Source: Pogostemon cablin (Eukaryota > Streptophyta > Magnoliopsida > Lamiales > Lamiaceae). Taken from it: a stretch of DNA of 64,000 nt. Of this stretch, positions 44,304 to 57,600 are shown one piece after another (the stretch's first letter is position 1; each line of letters opens with the position of its first letter). Location of the stretch: contig CM042957.1 of assembly GCA_023678885.1 (NCBI GenBank), positions 2,557,648-2,621,647 of the forward strand. Reading direction: 5' to 3'. The notes under the pieces were generated by a model. The model was given only the letters and a program-made list of their open reading frames with translations. It ran no database searches and was not told where the DNA came from. The position numbers and the translations under genes are program-made.

Positions 44304-46496
44304 ATGGAGGGCAGATTTGACGATGAACACGACGAGGATTCCACCACCACTCCTCCGCCACGAGAAAATACAGCCGATTCTCCACTTTCCGGTGATGAAG
44401 CGGTGGAAGAAGTATACACGCCGTCACTAAAAAAAAGGTTTGAGTTTATTACAAGTAATTAATTTATCCCTTTTTTTTTTTCTTGTTTGATTAATAACTT
44501 TCGAATTGAAAACTATAGGAATATGAAAAAAAATTGGTTTGATGAATTGTTTCAGTAGAAGGGGTGCACACAAGAGAGTAGTGTCCGTACCTATCGGCGA
44601 CGGCGACGGCTACCGGAGTAAAACGGAGGTGTATCCGCCGCCGGATTCTTGGTCATGGCGGAAGTACGGCCAAAAGCCTATCAAGGGATCGCCTTACCCC
44701 AGGTAATTAATTAAGATATAGTATTATTTGCTTTTATTTAGAATAAATTTCGAATTTTAATCGATAAATTTGAAAGAAATTGTGGTGAAATGATTTTTAA
44801 TTAATATTATTGTTATGAAATAAATAACGGAGGTGGGAGAGTAGTAGCCGGCGGGGAGTAGGTGGGTGGTTCTTGAAAGAGGCGGCTATGGGCCAAAATT
44901 ACATTCATTGAATGATTGAATACTCTGCTTAGTTGTTGAATTTCTAAACACGTTTTTCACTCTCACACGCTTTCCATTGCTCTGTTTCCCACGCTCTTTG
45001 CCGTATAAATATCTAATCGCATTTCATGTGTTCACTCACTTGACTGCAAAATACCATTTCTGCCCTCTTATTCTATAGTTCAAATTTCTGGAGGGGACTA
45101 AAAAGGAATTTTTGATTGGTTTAAATTTTAAAGTAGTGTGTATGTTTGTGATATTGTTTTTTATGACAACATGAAATACAACATATGATACAAATCCATG
45201 CGGTAGTTTGGAAGTGGAATTATCTGCTTTAGTGTATATTTTGGGAGCTTACGCTGCGTTCCTTTTTTTTTTTTTTTCTTAGATAGGAAAGTACTCCCTC
45301 CATCTCAGACTCGATGTATGCAACACTGTAGACACAGAGTTTAAGAAAAGTTGACTTTTTAGGGGTATTGTGGTATTTTTAGGTAATAAATAAATTATAA
45401 AATATGTTATGTGTGTTAGGTAGGTGTGGTAAAGTTGTAATTAAGATGAACTTTTAGGGGTGGGGATTGATGTGATATTTCCTTTTTTGGTATAAGACAA
45501 TTAGTTTGGGACGGATGAAAATGGAAAGTAAGACAACGAGTATGGGACGGAGCGAGTATTTCCTTTTTCATGCGCAAATATACAAATCATGTAGTAGCGT
45601 GAAATGTCGGGATTAACCTTGAATGTGCTGTTATCTTGGATTTATAAGTTCTAATAATATCTTATTCTAGTTTTTTAGTGTCTTCTTCCACCTTTTCAGT
45701 TAATGCTACCTCTATCCTGAAAAAATCTTTATTATTTTTAAGAATATTTTGATATATTTTTTGTATTTATTAAATAAATATGGTGTAAAGTACATTGGGA
45801 GTGTGAGACTATTTTTTAAATAAAGGGTAAGGAAAAGTTTAATATTTTAATTTTTTTTACCATTAAAAAAATGTGATAAAATTCATTAAATAATACAGTT
45901 GCATTGGTTGATGATATTTTGATAGTCATTGGAAGATCCGACGTTATAAGTTGTATTTTTGTTGGATGAACAGAGGATATTATAGATGTAGCAGTTCAAA
46001 GGGATGCCCAGCCAGAAAACAAGTTGAACGGAGCCGCCTTGACCCCACCACCCTCCTTGTCACCTACTCGTGTGACCACAATCACGCCCTCCCCACCACC
46101 ACCAAGAACCACCACCACCACCACCACAATCCTCCTTCACCGGTCCCAACTTCCTCTGCAGCCAAGTCCTCACTTCTTTCCTCATCCTCCGACACCAACA
46201 GTCCTCCGGACGAGGAATGTGCCGCCTTTGCCAGCCAGCCGGAAATAGAGCCAACCGATAATGGCTTCTCTGAGCTAGCTGGGGAGTTCGGCTGGCTCTG
46301 TGATGTAGGGTCGACGATGATGGACGGAATGACCCTTGTGGGTCCCACTTGGGGGGCTCAGACGGACATTGAGGTGTTCCACCCCATCCGGGAAGAGGAT
46401 AAGCACCTGTTTGGTGATCTCGGGGACTTGCCGGAGTCTTCGGTGGTTTTCCGGCGGTGCAGGGTGGAGACACCGTGCTGCGCGGGGACCGGATAG
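44304..46496 (+). CDS. WRKY transcription factor, group IIe (WRKY65/69-like)
   Basis: Three exons, 44304-44437, 44556-44702 and 45974-46496, give 267 residues. The WRKY core (WSWRKYGQKPIKGS) ends exon 2. The intron splits the Arg before GYYRCSSSKGC, the usual group II position. The zinc ligands are C-X5-C (CSSSKGC) and HNH (CDHNHA). The block just before the domain (KRVVSVPIGDGDGYRSKTE) and PARKQVERSRLDP point to group IIe, near Arabidopsis WRKY65/69. A His run (six), a Ser-rich stretch and an acidic C-terminal half follow. It should bind W-boxes (TTGAC) in the nucleus. Intron 2 is 1271 bp and carries a MITE at 45292-45558. No uORF judgement was made. Confidence 0.93.
45292..45558 (+). mobile_element. 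Stowaway-like MITE in WRKY intron 2
   Basis: The ends TACTCCCTCCATCTCAGA and, inverted, GGGACGGAGCGAGTA. The interior holds AGGGGTATTGTGGTATTTTT and TATGTTATGTGTGTTAGGT, which reappear inverted at 53190-53454, so the two are one family. 267 bp. Confidence 0.85.
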
Positions 46497-47596
46497 TAGG
46501 GACTACCAATCTGACGTGGTGAAAGATTCATACGTGAATAGCAATAATAAAACTGAACTTGAGCCCGACAATCTTGGCATCATTTCTTCTCTATTTTTCC
46601 ACTCTAAAGATTTGGACAAAAAATGATTTTATTCTTCTTAGCAATTTACACATGCATTCTGTAATTTGTTGATATACTTCATCCATCATCATACGCTGAG
46701 AATCCCATTTTGCCTTTTAGTTGAGATTGTATCAAGATTCCATCTTCCAACATCAAACATTCACAAACAAACAAGATCAAAAGTGACCACAGGATTTTTC
46801 TTTCTTTAACTAAGAAAATTGGGTTGAAAATTAAACGTGGATGACGGTAGTATTCCATTGATTAATGAAAATTTCTGGTAAAATTAGGCGAAAAAAAATG
46901 TCCAAATACAGTTAATACTAGGTTGGGACCTAGCACCTAGGTGGGGATCTAGACAGGTTTACACAGCATTACTGCATTAAGATACTAAAGAAAAATTAAT
47001 TATCAAATTGAAACTAGTTAATTAGTACTAAATTTGTAGAGCATATCAAACAATCCCAGCTACTGTATTTTGAATCTCTTAACCACCCCTTCATATATAA
47101 ACGTCAGTAAACAAACTTGGACAAATCAGCTATATATTGTACGAGGAAAGCATACATGTGCACAAAGAAAAACTGAAAAAAATGACACAATATGCACAAC
47201 TACATCCACAACCAACCCAGAGACGGAAGTCGTGGAAACATAATGAAAGTTAATACACGAAGGGAATGAGATAATTCAAGTATTATACGAAATGGTTTTC
47301 ACGAACAAGGGTATTCGAACCCTAGTCCAAGAACGTACTAATTATGACCCTCGCGTTCTACAAGCTGACAAATGACAGTATCAGCACTGGGCTTCTATGC
47401 AAATCAAGTTTCACTAAAACACTCCTTCCTGTATTTTCAGGATTGATAAATAACATCATGACAGTCAATTGACTAGACAAAACCAAAAGGAAATGAGAAG
47501 TAATAAACGAGAAGGAAAAGAAGAAAAAAAACAAACACAAGACCATGAACTAAAATGTATGATATAATATAGTTACCCGCAGTTTTTAAAATTTCC
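46497..47596. other. Intergenic: WRKY and RabA 3' flanks
   Basis: The two genes converge here. No coding frame. The last 200-300 bases are probably the RabA 3' UTR. Confidence 0.5.
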
Positions 47597-49309
47597 CTAG
47601 CTTGAACAGCACCCCAGCTTTTTCCAAGCAGATGTATCATCTTTAATGCTAATTTTTTCACCTTTTGAAGGAACGGAGGAAGTAGCAGATTCATCGCCAG
47701 CCTCAACTGCTTTCCTGCTTACGACCCGATGAATATGAGAGAGGACTTCAGTAAATGCATTATCGACATTGGTGGCTTCCAAAGCAGAGGTCTCCATGAA
47801 GTAGAGAGACTCCCTCTCAGCAAATTCTTTACCATCTTCAGTCGGAACAGCTATGAGATGTCGAAGATCAGATTTATTGCCAATAAGCATGACAACAATA
47901 TTTGGGTCGGTGTGATCTCTCAGTTCACGTAGCCATCTTAGAACATTCTCAAAAGTAGCTCGTCGAGTAACATCATATACAAGCAATGCACCGACAGCTC
48001 CTCGGTAGTAAGCACTAGTAATGGCCCGATACCTGGAGAGAAAGGAAGGGTAGGAGGTGACTATAACTTAAAAATGAGCAATAACCAAATATGAGAGCAA
48101 CTAACCATTAATCATTATACATGTACAGATACTACAGAATATGGAGAATATGAAATGCTCACTACTAGATTTATGGAACACAAGACTTTCTCTCTCAGAC
48201 ACACATACATAACAGTGTACATATGTTCAAGGACATGGTATCCATATATTACAACAAATTCAAGGAAAACAGAGTAAAGATCATGAGAGTTCACAGTAAC
48301 GATTTATAACTATGGCTACAAAACATCACTTATCTATCCATTTAAGTATGAGTTCAATATGTTTTTCCCCCTAATATGAGGGAAAAAAATGTCGAAACAT
48401 GATAATAACACAGCATTCACCATGAAAGAATGAATCAACTTAGTAGCTTACACAAAGGGTGTCAAATTCAGTGCCATTTACAGAAAGGGGCCAAAGGGCA
48501 CATCCCAACAATGCAACAGATACTTGAACTCCAATATTCCACAAGCATCTACATATTACATTCTGGAGGACATTTCAAAGTCCTATCTATCATCTCACAA
48601 CTGATCGATGACAACTAATCAAGATACATTTAAGCATGATGATGGGGTCTAGATGCACCTGGTGCATTACAAAGACCTACAAGTATATAAAGCATCTCCT
48701 GCAAACAACTCATACGACAACAACTAACAAATAAATCCATCCATGCCACCTAAACATCAACCGATCCCCAACGTTCACCATCATCAAATCCCAATAAAGA
48801 AAATGAAGGCAGAAATAAGGAATTAAACAAAAAATTCAATTAGATACAGTTGCAACAGTACGCATAACTATGGCGTAGATCTACGGATGGTTAACGATAA
48901 AGATAGAGCACAGTTTAGAACCCACATAAATCGCACTATAAACATCCCAAGAAGAAATCACCGAAAGCCCACTTCATTCCCACCACAAACTAAATAAAAC
49001 AAAAGAACCCCTATCTCACAAAAAATAAATAATTGAATCATGTTGAAAAAATCAGGAAAGGGAAGAGAAGGGGAGAAAAAGGGGCGACCTTTCTTGACCA
49101 GCAGTGTCCCAAATCTGAGCTTTGATGACTTTAGTATCGATAGTAAGACTCCTGGTCGCAAATTCAACGCCTATAGTGGACTTGGATTCAAGATTGAACT
49201 CGTTCTTGGTGAATCTCGATAGAAGATTGGATTTTCCAACCCCCGAATCGCCTATCAACACGAGTTTGAATAGATAATCGTACTCATCATCGGCCTTGTA
49301 CCCCGCCAT
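47597..49309 (-). CDS. Rab11-type small GTPase, RabA group
   Basis: Two exons on the minus strand, 49309-49089 and 48032-47597, join in an AGG codon to give 218 residues, the normal RabA length. All guanine-nucleotide motifs are intact: GDSGVGKS (P-loop), the switch I segment STIGVEF, WDTAGQER with the catalytic Gln, NKSD and ETSAL. The end KKLGCCSS is a double-Cys geranylgeranylation site. RabA proteins direct traffic through the trans-Golgi network and recycling endosomes, including cell plate and wall delivery. The 1056-bp intron is in the position usual for this family. The subclass (for example RabA1) is likely but not resolved. Confidence 0.95.
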
Positions 49310-50117
49310 GGTTCTTTGTTACTCTCTTATTGAATCTGGTTGACGAATTTCGAAGGGGTGGTTTTGCGGAGGGGGAAATGATTGATTCTTGGAGGAAAGT
49401 TGAGTGGAGATTGTCCTGGTGGAGAGTATGGAGACTCATGTCGGGGGTTTCGCTATATTCTAGGTTTAATTGCACAATAGCCCCATTATTTCTAAAATGA
49501 CTCAAAAATATCTGAATATCTTTATAATTAGAATTTCGACCCCCTAAGAAAACGGCCCCCTTATTAGGTTTCATACTTTGCAAGTAATGTTCTTTTATGA
49601 CTTTTCAAATTTGATTTTCAAATTTATAAAATGATACATTATGTAAATAAATTTTTTTTAAATATATTAAACAGACACTAGCATATTTTATAAATTTTCT
49701 TCAATACATTTATATCACACGAGTATTATTACAAGATTAATTTCATTTTTTATCTACTTCCATATTATGATTTTCAAATTCACAAAATACTGTTTATGAG
49801 AAATACTCATTTCACCTCTACTTTTTAAATGCAGACCCATACTTTTTCATATTTTCTACTTTTTTTTCTTCAAAATTTTAATCTATATTATTGTAGTAAT
49901 ATTAATTTTCTCAATATATTATACTCCCACTGTTTCGAAATTAAAATTATCTTTAATATTTCAGGTTATTTAAGAAAAAATTATTTTTTAATTATTTTTA
50001 TTGACTTTTTGGATAGTATGATATTTTAATGTATTAAGTAATGTATAAAAGTATGTTGTGTGTGGTAATGTAATAAATTTTGAAAATTTAAATGTACTTA
50101 AGAAATTAACAAAGTCT
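49310..50117. other. RabA upstream region, no gene seen
   Basis: The first bases to the right of the RabA start codon should hold its promoter and 5' UTR. The rest is AT-rich. ATACTCCCACTGTTTCGAAATTA near 49921 resembles a Stowaway end. Confidence 0.45.
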
Positions 50118-50361
50118 CTTGTGAGGCGGGTATGAGACGGGTCGATCCATCACTAAAGTATGCTTATTATATAGATAAAGTATGTTTAATGATTGTTAAA
50201 GTATGTTTTCTATGGTATATTTGAATATGCATTAAAGTATGATTTTAGCGTGTTATAATATGATTTATTATTAACATACTTTAACTACAAATTAACATGC
50301 TTTATATATACAATAAGCATATTTTAGTGATGGGTCAACTCGTCTCACGTCCGTCTCACAA
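50118..50361. mobile_element. MITE with long inverted repeats
   Basis: About 55 bases at each end are inverted copies: TTGTGAGGCGGGTATGAGAC and CCATCACTAAAGTATGCTTA at the left match GTCTCACGTCCGTCTCACAA-type sequence and TAAGCATATTTTAGTGATGG at the right. The middle repeats AAAGTATG words. A relative lies at 14870-15060. Superfamily not assigned. Confidence 0.82.
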
Positions 50362-51110
50362 ATAACTCTTCTTACGAGAGAGTGTCTCTAAGAAATTTGA
50401 GATTAAAAGAATATTTTATTTCGAGACAAACAAAATAATTAATTTAATCTTGTTTCAGGATCGAGTAATTCTCAAAATCCATACAACAAAAGTAACTAAA
50501 ACTACACTTGCCTTTCAAGTAAACTATTTTCGCTTTATTATAAGTCTATACTTAAAAATCAAATCGATTTCTATTAACTATTAATTTAGTAGTAAAATCA
50601 CTATAGTCAATCTTAGTAACAATTCCGAATGATTAAGTGGCGTTTGTGTGGAATGGAGAGGTAGAGTTTGGTAGATAACTTTTGTAACCATCCAAATATA
50701 ATCTATCATTAAGGAATTAACGTATCTTCAATACCGATTTCCCTCTGTCACATCAAAATAACTTGTGGAGTATTTTTTTTATATTTGTTTTTTTTTACAT
50801 AAATTAAAGGATATGATATTTTAACGTGTTGTGAGTTGAGAAATATAATATTTTACTACCATAAAGTGGAAATTGTATAAATATTGTGAGTTGATCCATA
50901 AAAACATATTCATTATTTTGTGTAGATCTCATACAAAAAAAAAAAAATTATGAAACATTCAAATTGAAAATATATATGTAATATTATTATGGGATGAAAG
51001 GGCACGCTTATGTGGGTAGTCTCCTTTTGTCTCATGAATATTGCTATATTTTTACTAAATATGGTATATCATTAATTTTGTTACATCATTCTCCGATGAA
51101 TGAAACACAA
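50362..51110. other. Intergenic, possible MITE at 50736-51001
   Basis: TTTCCCTCTGTCACATC and, about 250 bases later, GGGATGAAAGGGC are weakly inverted, as in a decayed Stowaway element. No gene seen. Confidence 0.35.
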
Positions 51111-51192
51111 AAAATAATTAATATATCTTCATGTGCTTCACACACTACTAGAAAATAATTAATATATCTTCATGTGCTTCACACACTACTAG
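51111..51192. repeat. 41-bp perfect tandem duplication
   Basis: The unit AAAATAATTAATATATCTTC... runs 51111-51151 and 51152-51192 without a mismatch that I can see. Confidence 0.92.
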
Positions 51193-53189
51193 TACATCTA
51201 TATATTATGATATTATAATTGTCAATTCACTATATATTAAAATACAATATTTATTAATTTTTATGAAAACAATAAATGTATTAATATATTCATGAGATAA
51301 ATGAAGTGGTTGGAATAACTTTTCCACTTTTCATTAATTATGCAACACTTTTATTAAATATATCATTATTTCTCATCTGTCTGGGTACACTTTAAAACAT
51401 TTTCGCTTTTCATTTGTCATGTACTAGTAGTATTTTTTGTTTCTTAAATACAATTTCTTAAATACAGGAAAAAAATTTATTTATAGTCAAACAGTACAAT
51501 TATAAACATCGTAATTTTATGGGTTAATAGCAAAAAAATAAAAAATAAAAAACACACTAACTGTATTCATATTAAAAATGAATTTACATCTTTGAGAAAT
51601 TGTAAAAAAAACCCTCACATTTAAATATTGTTGCAAAACGCACCCAACGTGTGATATATTTATCAAATGTAAGATTAAAAGTGAAATTCTATTTTTAGAA
51701 ATTTAGTGTATTTTGCAACAATATTTAAAAGTTGAGTATTTTTTATAATTTTTCAAATATTAGGATTAATTTGCAATACATGTATAGTTCATGATTTTTC
51801 TTACCATTAACCCTAACCCTATTTTTATCAACCATTCCAATTTGGCAATTTCCTACTAATACTATTACCATTATTATTATTCTCAATGTCTCATTCCTCT
51901 CTTAAACTAACAGTAAGAAAAAGGTTAGTGTGGTTCTGAATACACAGCCCACATAAAAACCAGGCCCAAATAGAATCCTCGTCAGCAGTGACGAAAATAG
52001 CCCATATCCGTACAGTGTGGGCTCCTGAACGCGGTTTCATCAGCCCAATAAATGAGACACGTGTCTTTTCCCCAGGCCTAACGTTGTGTCACACGGATCC
52101 TGCCAGCTGGTTCTATTCCAAAGTCGGCTGGCTAAAAAAACCTTATCCTCTTTCTTTTTGGGAAACGATAACCTCACCCATCCAATACATTAATGGAATT
52201 CTCATAATTACTCTTAATTTCTCTTTATATAATCACTTATTTTTTCAAAAAATAAATACTCAGTCGCATCTCCTTTTTATTTTCATACTCCGATTAATCA
52301 TCACAAATCTAATAATGATAATAATCTATTTATCTATCAATAAAATATTCATTCATTTTTATTCATGTAAATTAAAAAGTATATTATTATAATATAATAA
52401 TATAAAATAAATAATTGTATTAATTGTGAGTGTGGTCATTCATAAGTCTTTTATTAAAAAAAATTAATATCCTTAGAATAAAGGATTAAAATAACAAAAT
52501 ATTACCTTATAAACAGACAAAAAGAGTACTACACAATATTAACACTCTCGTAATACCATAAAATTATCATATTTTACATTTTATTCATATAACTCAATAA
52601 ATGTAAAAAAAAAAAACTGTATTGTATTATTTTATGAGAATATTTTCGTAAGACAAATAATAAATAATAGGAGTGGTATTTTTAATAAAAGCCTCCATTT
52701 AATCGATAAAAAATAATAATAATCATTCAATTAAATTATTTCATATAAATTCATAGATAAAAGTTGATAATATTTTTAATAAAATAAATTATTTAATAAA
52801 AAAAAAGTAGAATAGTTTAATTATTATAATCTACTTAAAACTTTATTTTTTTTAATATACTCCCTCAAAAATCAAAATACTCTTATATTTCATACGCTTA
52901 GAAATTTTATTCCCTTTTTCAATTTCATTCTATTATACTACTCAAAATACACTTATTAAAATCTTATTTCATACACCTAAAAATTTTACACCCTTTTAAA
53001 AATTTCCGCGAATAAATATATAAACCACGTGAACAATATAAAAAATAGGAAAGAATTATAATCAAGAATTCTTTAAAATTTAGGTAAAGAATTAAGTGAC
53101 ACTATCATAGTCGTACTCAACTGTTAAAACCATTAAAAATGAGTTGATATTAGGTGCAAACGTACTTTATGACTTTATTCTATTTTATA
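51193..53189. other. Intergenic, no gene recognised
   Basis: Mostly AT-rich. A less AT-rich island at about 51930-52150 contains ACACGTGTC and an open frame (51988-52392) with no recognisable domain and a low-complexity second half. It could be a promoter or a gene relic, but I cannot say. Confidence 0.4.
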
Positions 53190-53454
53190 TATTCCCTCTA
53201 TCATACGAAAGATGACATACTTTTCATTTTGGGTTGTTTCATAAAAGTTTATATATTCCTAAAAAACAAAAAGTCAAACACAATCACCCTTCTTCATAAA
53301 CTTTATTTACAAAAAAAAAACACCCTACCTAACACACATAACATACTTTATCATTTATTTATTACAAAAAATATCATAATACCCCTAAAAGTCACCACTT
53401 TATTAATCTCAGTGCCAGGAAAGGGGTGCAATATTTCCTGTGATGGATGGAGTA
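53190..53454 (-). mobile_element. Stowaway-like MITE, second copy of the WRKY-intron family
   Basis: Its reverse complement contains AGGGGTATTATGATATTTTT and TATGTTATGTGTGTTAGGTA at the same spacing as 45292-45558. The ends are TATTCCCTCTATCAT and GATGGATGGAGTA. 265 bp. Confidence 0.82.
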
Positions 53455-54155
53455 TATATTATTCTATTTTGTATATGTGCAAGGGTGCACACTCATATGC
53501 GTATAACTTTATTCTATTTTGTATATATGTTATTCTATTTTGTATATGTGTTTCTTAATAATTATATATTTTTTTCACAATAAGTTTTTCATTAAAAGAA
53601 CTAGTATCCATATATGTATAACTTTTTATTCAATAGTGTATACATGTTTTTTAATAATTGTATATCTTTTTATACTCAATTTTTCATTAAAAAAATTAAC
53701 AATTAAATTATATACATTTTTGTTCGTAATTGTCTATATTTTTGTTTATATTTATATACGTTTTTTAAAATGGGTGATTAGCCATTAAAAATAAAAGATC
53801 GAAAATTTGCTCATTTAATGATCATAATTTGCCAAAGTTTAGTGTTATTATTATAATATAATAAAATAAAATCATTTTGGTTTAGTGTGTGTACGTAAAT
53901 TGAAATGTGAGGTGATACTAACATGGGTGAGTTTAGTGATTCTTTTATCTGTTTGCACGTTTTGTTTCCCAGACAGTATTATTTTATCCAATTCACCTAA
54001 AAATATTAATTATTTATTTATTCACTTGAATATTCATATCCATTTCTTCTAGGCGATCGTCGATTCATTTTATATACCCATTCGCCAAATTACGAATATC
54101 AAACTCTTTAATATATATATATATATAATTTTTTTTTTAATTTGCTTTTTGCGTC
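53455..54155. other. TPS upstream region with short repeats
   Basis: The words TTCTATTTTGTATATGTG recur at about 53461, 53510 and 53531, a loose tandem array. No gene. Core promoter of the TPS gene probably lies within 54050-54150. Confidence 0.45.
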
Positions 54156-54662
54156 AAACCCTAGAATCCCATCCTCAATTCTTGGCTGAAGTTTGACTCT
54201 TCCTGTGGAGAGACGCAGGATTTTGGCTCAATTCAATCGCAGAGGTTAGCTCCAACCCCAATTTCTGCTTCCGGTTTCTCTGTGGGACGGATTATAATTT
54301 CGTGAAAACTAGGGTTTCTACTGAATGATGTGTTTTTTTTTTTTTTTCGTTCGAAATTGAGTTTTCTTGGCTTGGCTTTGATTAGTACACATTTCTGATT
54401 TGGGGCATTAATTAATATTAGGTATTAATTTTCTGCTATTTCATCACATTTGCGTTTGTCGATTGAAGCGAGGGACCTTTAATGGACTAGTATTTTCGAT
54501 TCTTGTTTTCTTTTTTAAGTAATAAAGATATTGATTCTCTTCATTACAGATAATTGGAAACTGAATTTGTCGAAGAGAGAGAATTCGGTTTTCGAGTCGT
54601 AAGATTTGAGAAAAAGGTTTTCTTTTCCTTTTAAGGAGTGAAATAAGGAAAAATTTGTAAAG
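54156..54662 (+). promoter_or_regulatory. TPS 5' leader with telo-box and an intron
   Basis: AAACCCTAG at 54156 is a telo-box near the likely transcription start. A leader exon probably ends at CGCAGAG/GTTAGC near 54245, and the next begins after CATTACAG near 54550. In the spliced leader I see no ATG before 54663, so no upstream ORF is evident. Confidence 0.55.
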
Positions 54663-57600
54663 ATGATGTCAAGATCTTATACAAATCTTTTGGATTTAGC
54701 ATCTGGAAATTTCCCAGTAATGGGGAAGGAGAAGGAGCGGAAGCGTTTCCCCAGGGTAATGACAGTCCCTGGGAATATTGCAGAGCTCGATGATGAGCAG
54801 GCTAATAGCGTTACATCCGAAAACCCATCTTCTATAGCTGGTGAACGAATTATCATTGTCTCTAATCTTCTGCCTCTGAAAGCAAAACGTAGGCCAGATA
54901 ATAAGGGCTGGAGTTTTAGTTGGAACGAGGATTCTTTGCTTTTGCGGGTAAAAGATGGCTTCTCAGAGGACATGGAAGTACTGTATGTTGGTTCATTACC
55001 CGTTGATGTTGATCCAATCGAACAGGATGATGTAGCCAACTACCTTTTGGAGAAATTTAAATGCGTCCCTGCCTTTCTCCCACCTAGTCTCTTGGCCAAT
55101 TATTATCATGGTTTTTGCAAGAAGCAGCTGTGGCCGCTTTTTCATTACATGTTACCATTTTCAGCTGATCATGGCGGTAGATTTGACCGATCCGAATGGG
55201 AAGCATATGTCTCTGCCAATAATATGTTTTCACAGAAAGTTATTGAGGTGCTTAATCCTGAAGATGATTTTGTTTGGATTCATGATTATCACCTGATGGT
55301 TTTGCCCACATTTTTGAGGCGGCGCTTTGTTCGCTTAAGAATGGGGTTTTTCCTTCACAGTCCATTTCCTTCATCTGAGATATACAGGTCGCTTCCTGTT
55401 AGAGAAGAAATACTGAAGGCCCTACTTCTCTCTGACCTAATTGGTTTTCACACCTTTGATTATGCTCGTCATTTCCTCTCTTGTTGCAGTCGAATGTTGG
55501 GCTTAGAATATCAGTCAAAAAGAGGGTACATAGGGTTGGACTATTACGGAAGGACGGTTGGGATAAAGATTATGCCAGTTGGGATACATATGGGCCATAT
55601 TGAGTCAGTGATTAGGCAAGCTGACAAAGAGCTGAAGGTTGAAGAGCTAAAGCAGCAGTTCAGTGGTAAGACAGTACTGCTTGGAGTTGATGATATGGAC
55701 ATATTCAAAGGTATCAACCTGAAACTTTTAGCTATGGAACACATGCTCAAGGAGCATCCAAATTGGCAGGGAAGGGCTGTGCTTGTGCAGATAGCGAATC
55801 CTGCCAGAGCAAAAGGGAAGCATTTGGAGGACATACAGGCCGAAATAGAGGAGAGCTGCCAGAGAATTAATAAGGAGTTTGGGAGACCTGGATATGAACC
55901 TATTCTTTTAATTCACCGTCCTGTATCAATCAGCGAACGAATGGCGTATTACAGCATTGCTGAATGTGTTGTGGTGACAGCAGTGAGGGATGGTATGAAT
56001 TTGACTCCTTATGAATATATTATCTGTAGACAAGGTTTATCTGGTGTAGGAACAGAATCACATTTGAGTGGACCAAAGAAGAGCATGCTTGTGGTGTCCG
56101 AGTTCATTGGGTGCTCTCCTTCTCTGAGTGGTGCAATTCGTGTCAATCCATGGAATGTTGAGTCGACAGCAGAGGCATTGAATGAGGCTATATCAATGTC
56201 TGACACAGAGAAGGAGCTGCGACATGAGAAGCACTACCGTTATGTTAGCACCCATGATGTGGCTTTTTGGTCCAGAAGCTTTTTACAAGACATGGAAAGA
56301 ACCTGTGCTGATCATTTTCGGAAAAGGTGCTGGGGAATAGGTCTTGGCTTTGGGTTTCGGGTTGTGGCGCTGGATCCTAATTTTAGGAAACTTTCCATAG
56401 ATCAGATTGTCAGTGCTTACTGCATGGCGAAAAGCAGGGCTATACTGTTGGATTATGATGGCACATTGATGCCGCAAAACTTAATTATAAAGACCCCAAG
56501 TCCTCAAATTCTCTCTCTGTTGAACAGTCTGTGTGCAGATCCCAACAATTTAGTGTTTATGGTTAGTGGGAGAGGTAGGGACATCTTGAGCAGGTGGTTT
56601 CTTCCGTGCAAGAAGCTTGGACTTGCTGCAGAACATGGCTACTTTATAAGGTACCTATCTAATTTGCCCCGTCAATCAGTTATTACAGGTTAATACGTCT
56701 AACTTGAGAAATAGCTCGTACTCCTCAGTGTCTACATGCATGAATTCATCATAATACCAATTAATTTGTTAGCTAAATCTTCTAATAATTTACTGCAGTG
56801 CAGCTCTAGTGGTTATTTCCTACGAATCTTGTGCAATAAAATTAATTGTTTTTTGTACTACAAATTAAAACGTCCCTTTCTCATAATTATTTTTATGTAT
56901 CTATAGATGTTAAAGGACTACTAGCTTATTTTATGAGAGTCATATGAATTAAGCCTTCTGATTTATGTAGAAGGTTTGGGCAATAGCAGTAAAGTTGTGT
57001 GACTGCCACTGGCTTTCAAAAGTCTCAGTTCTGTATCTTGCTATTAAAGTATATTTCATTTTGCTCAAATCCTGGTAAAATTTTCCCAAGTGAGTATTTG
57101 GTGGGTTCTAGGATCTAGCTCTTCATAATATCAACCCTACTTGAGTTGACATTTCTGACAATTTTTTGTTGCCTCTTTTGTACCTTCATTTTAGCATAAG
57201 CATAATGATGGATAAGTCGATATATTATCAGTGTTAGTGGGGGGGACCTGGGGGGTTACATACTAGACATGAACGCAATCATCATAAGTAATTATCCGGA
57301 CCACCTTGACAAGGATAGTTTGTGTATGCTTATGGTTAAGCATGTGCTGGATATTGTTGCTACCAAGCACATCAGTTGGAGTCATTGTTTATGTTCAAGT
57401 AGTTGTTTTTACGTAATATTTTCTTTTTTAATAAAATTCTGTCTATAGAAAGAGTGGTTTATATAAGAAAACTGATTTGGCATTAAGGTATACAATTTCC
57501 AGAAGTTTTTTTTCTTTCTTTTTGCACTATTTTGAGTTGTTTGTATCATGGACGTCAGGTGGCCACAGCATGAAGAATGGGAAACGTATGGTCAGGGTTC

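Noticed and set aside
47300..47320. GTATTCGAACCC, resembling a tRNA T-arm or B box
   Set aside because: No matching acceptor, D-arm or anticodon stem could be laid out around it.
51988..52392. 134-residue plus-strand frame
   Set aside because: The second half is AT-rich low complexity and no family is recognised; kept only as a note on the region.
53154..53788. Two frames of 134 and 89 residues
   Set aside because: They translate a MITE and AT-rich repeats and give Ile/Phe/Tyr-rich text without domains.
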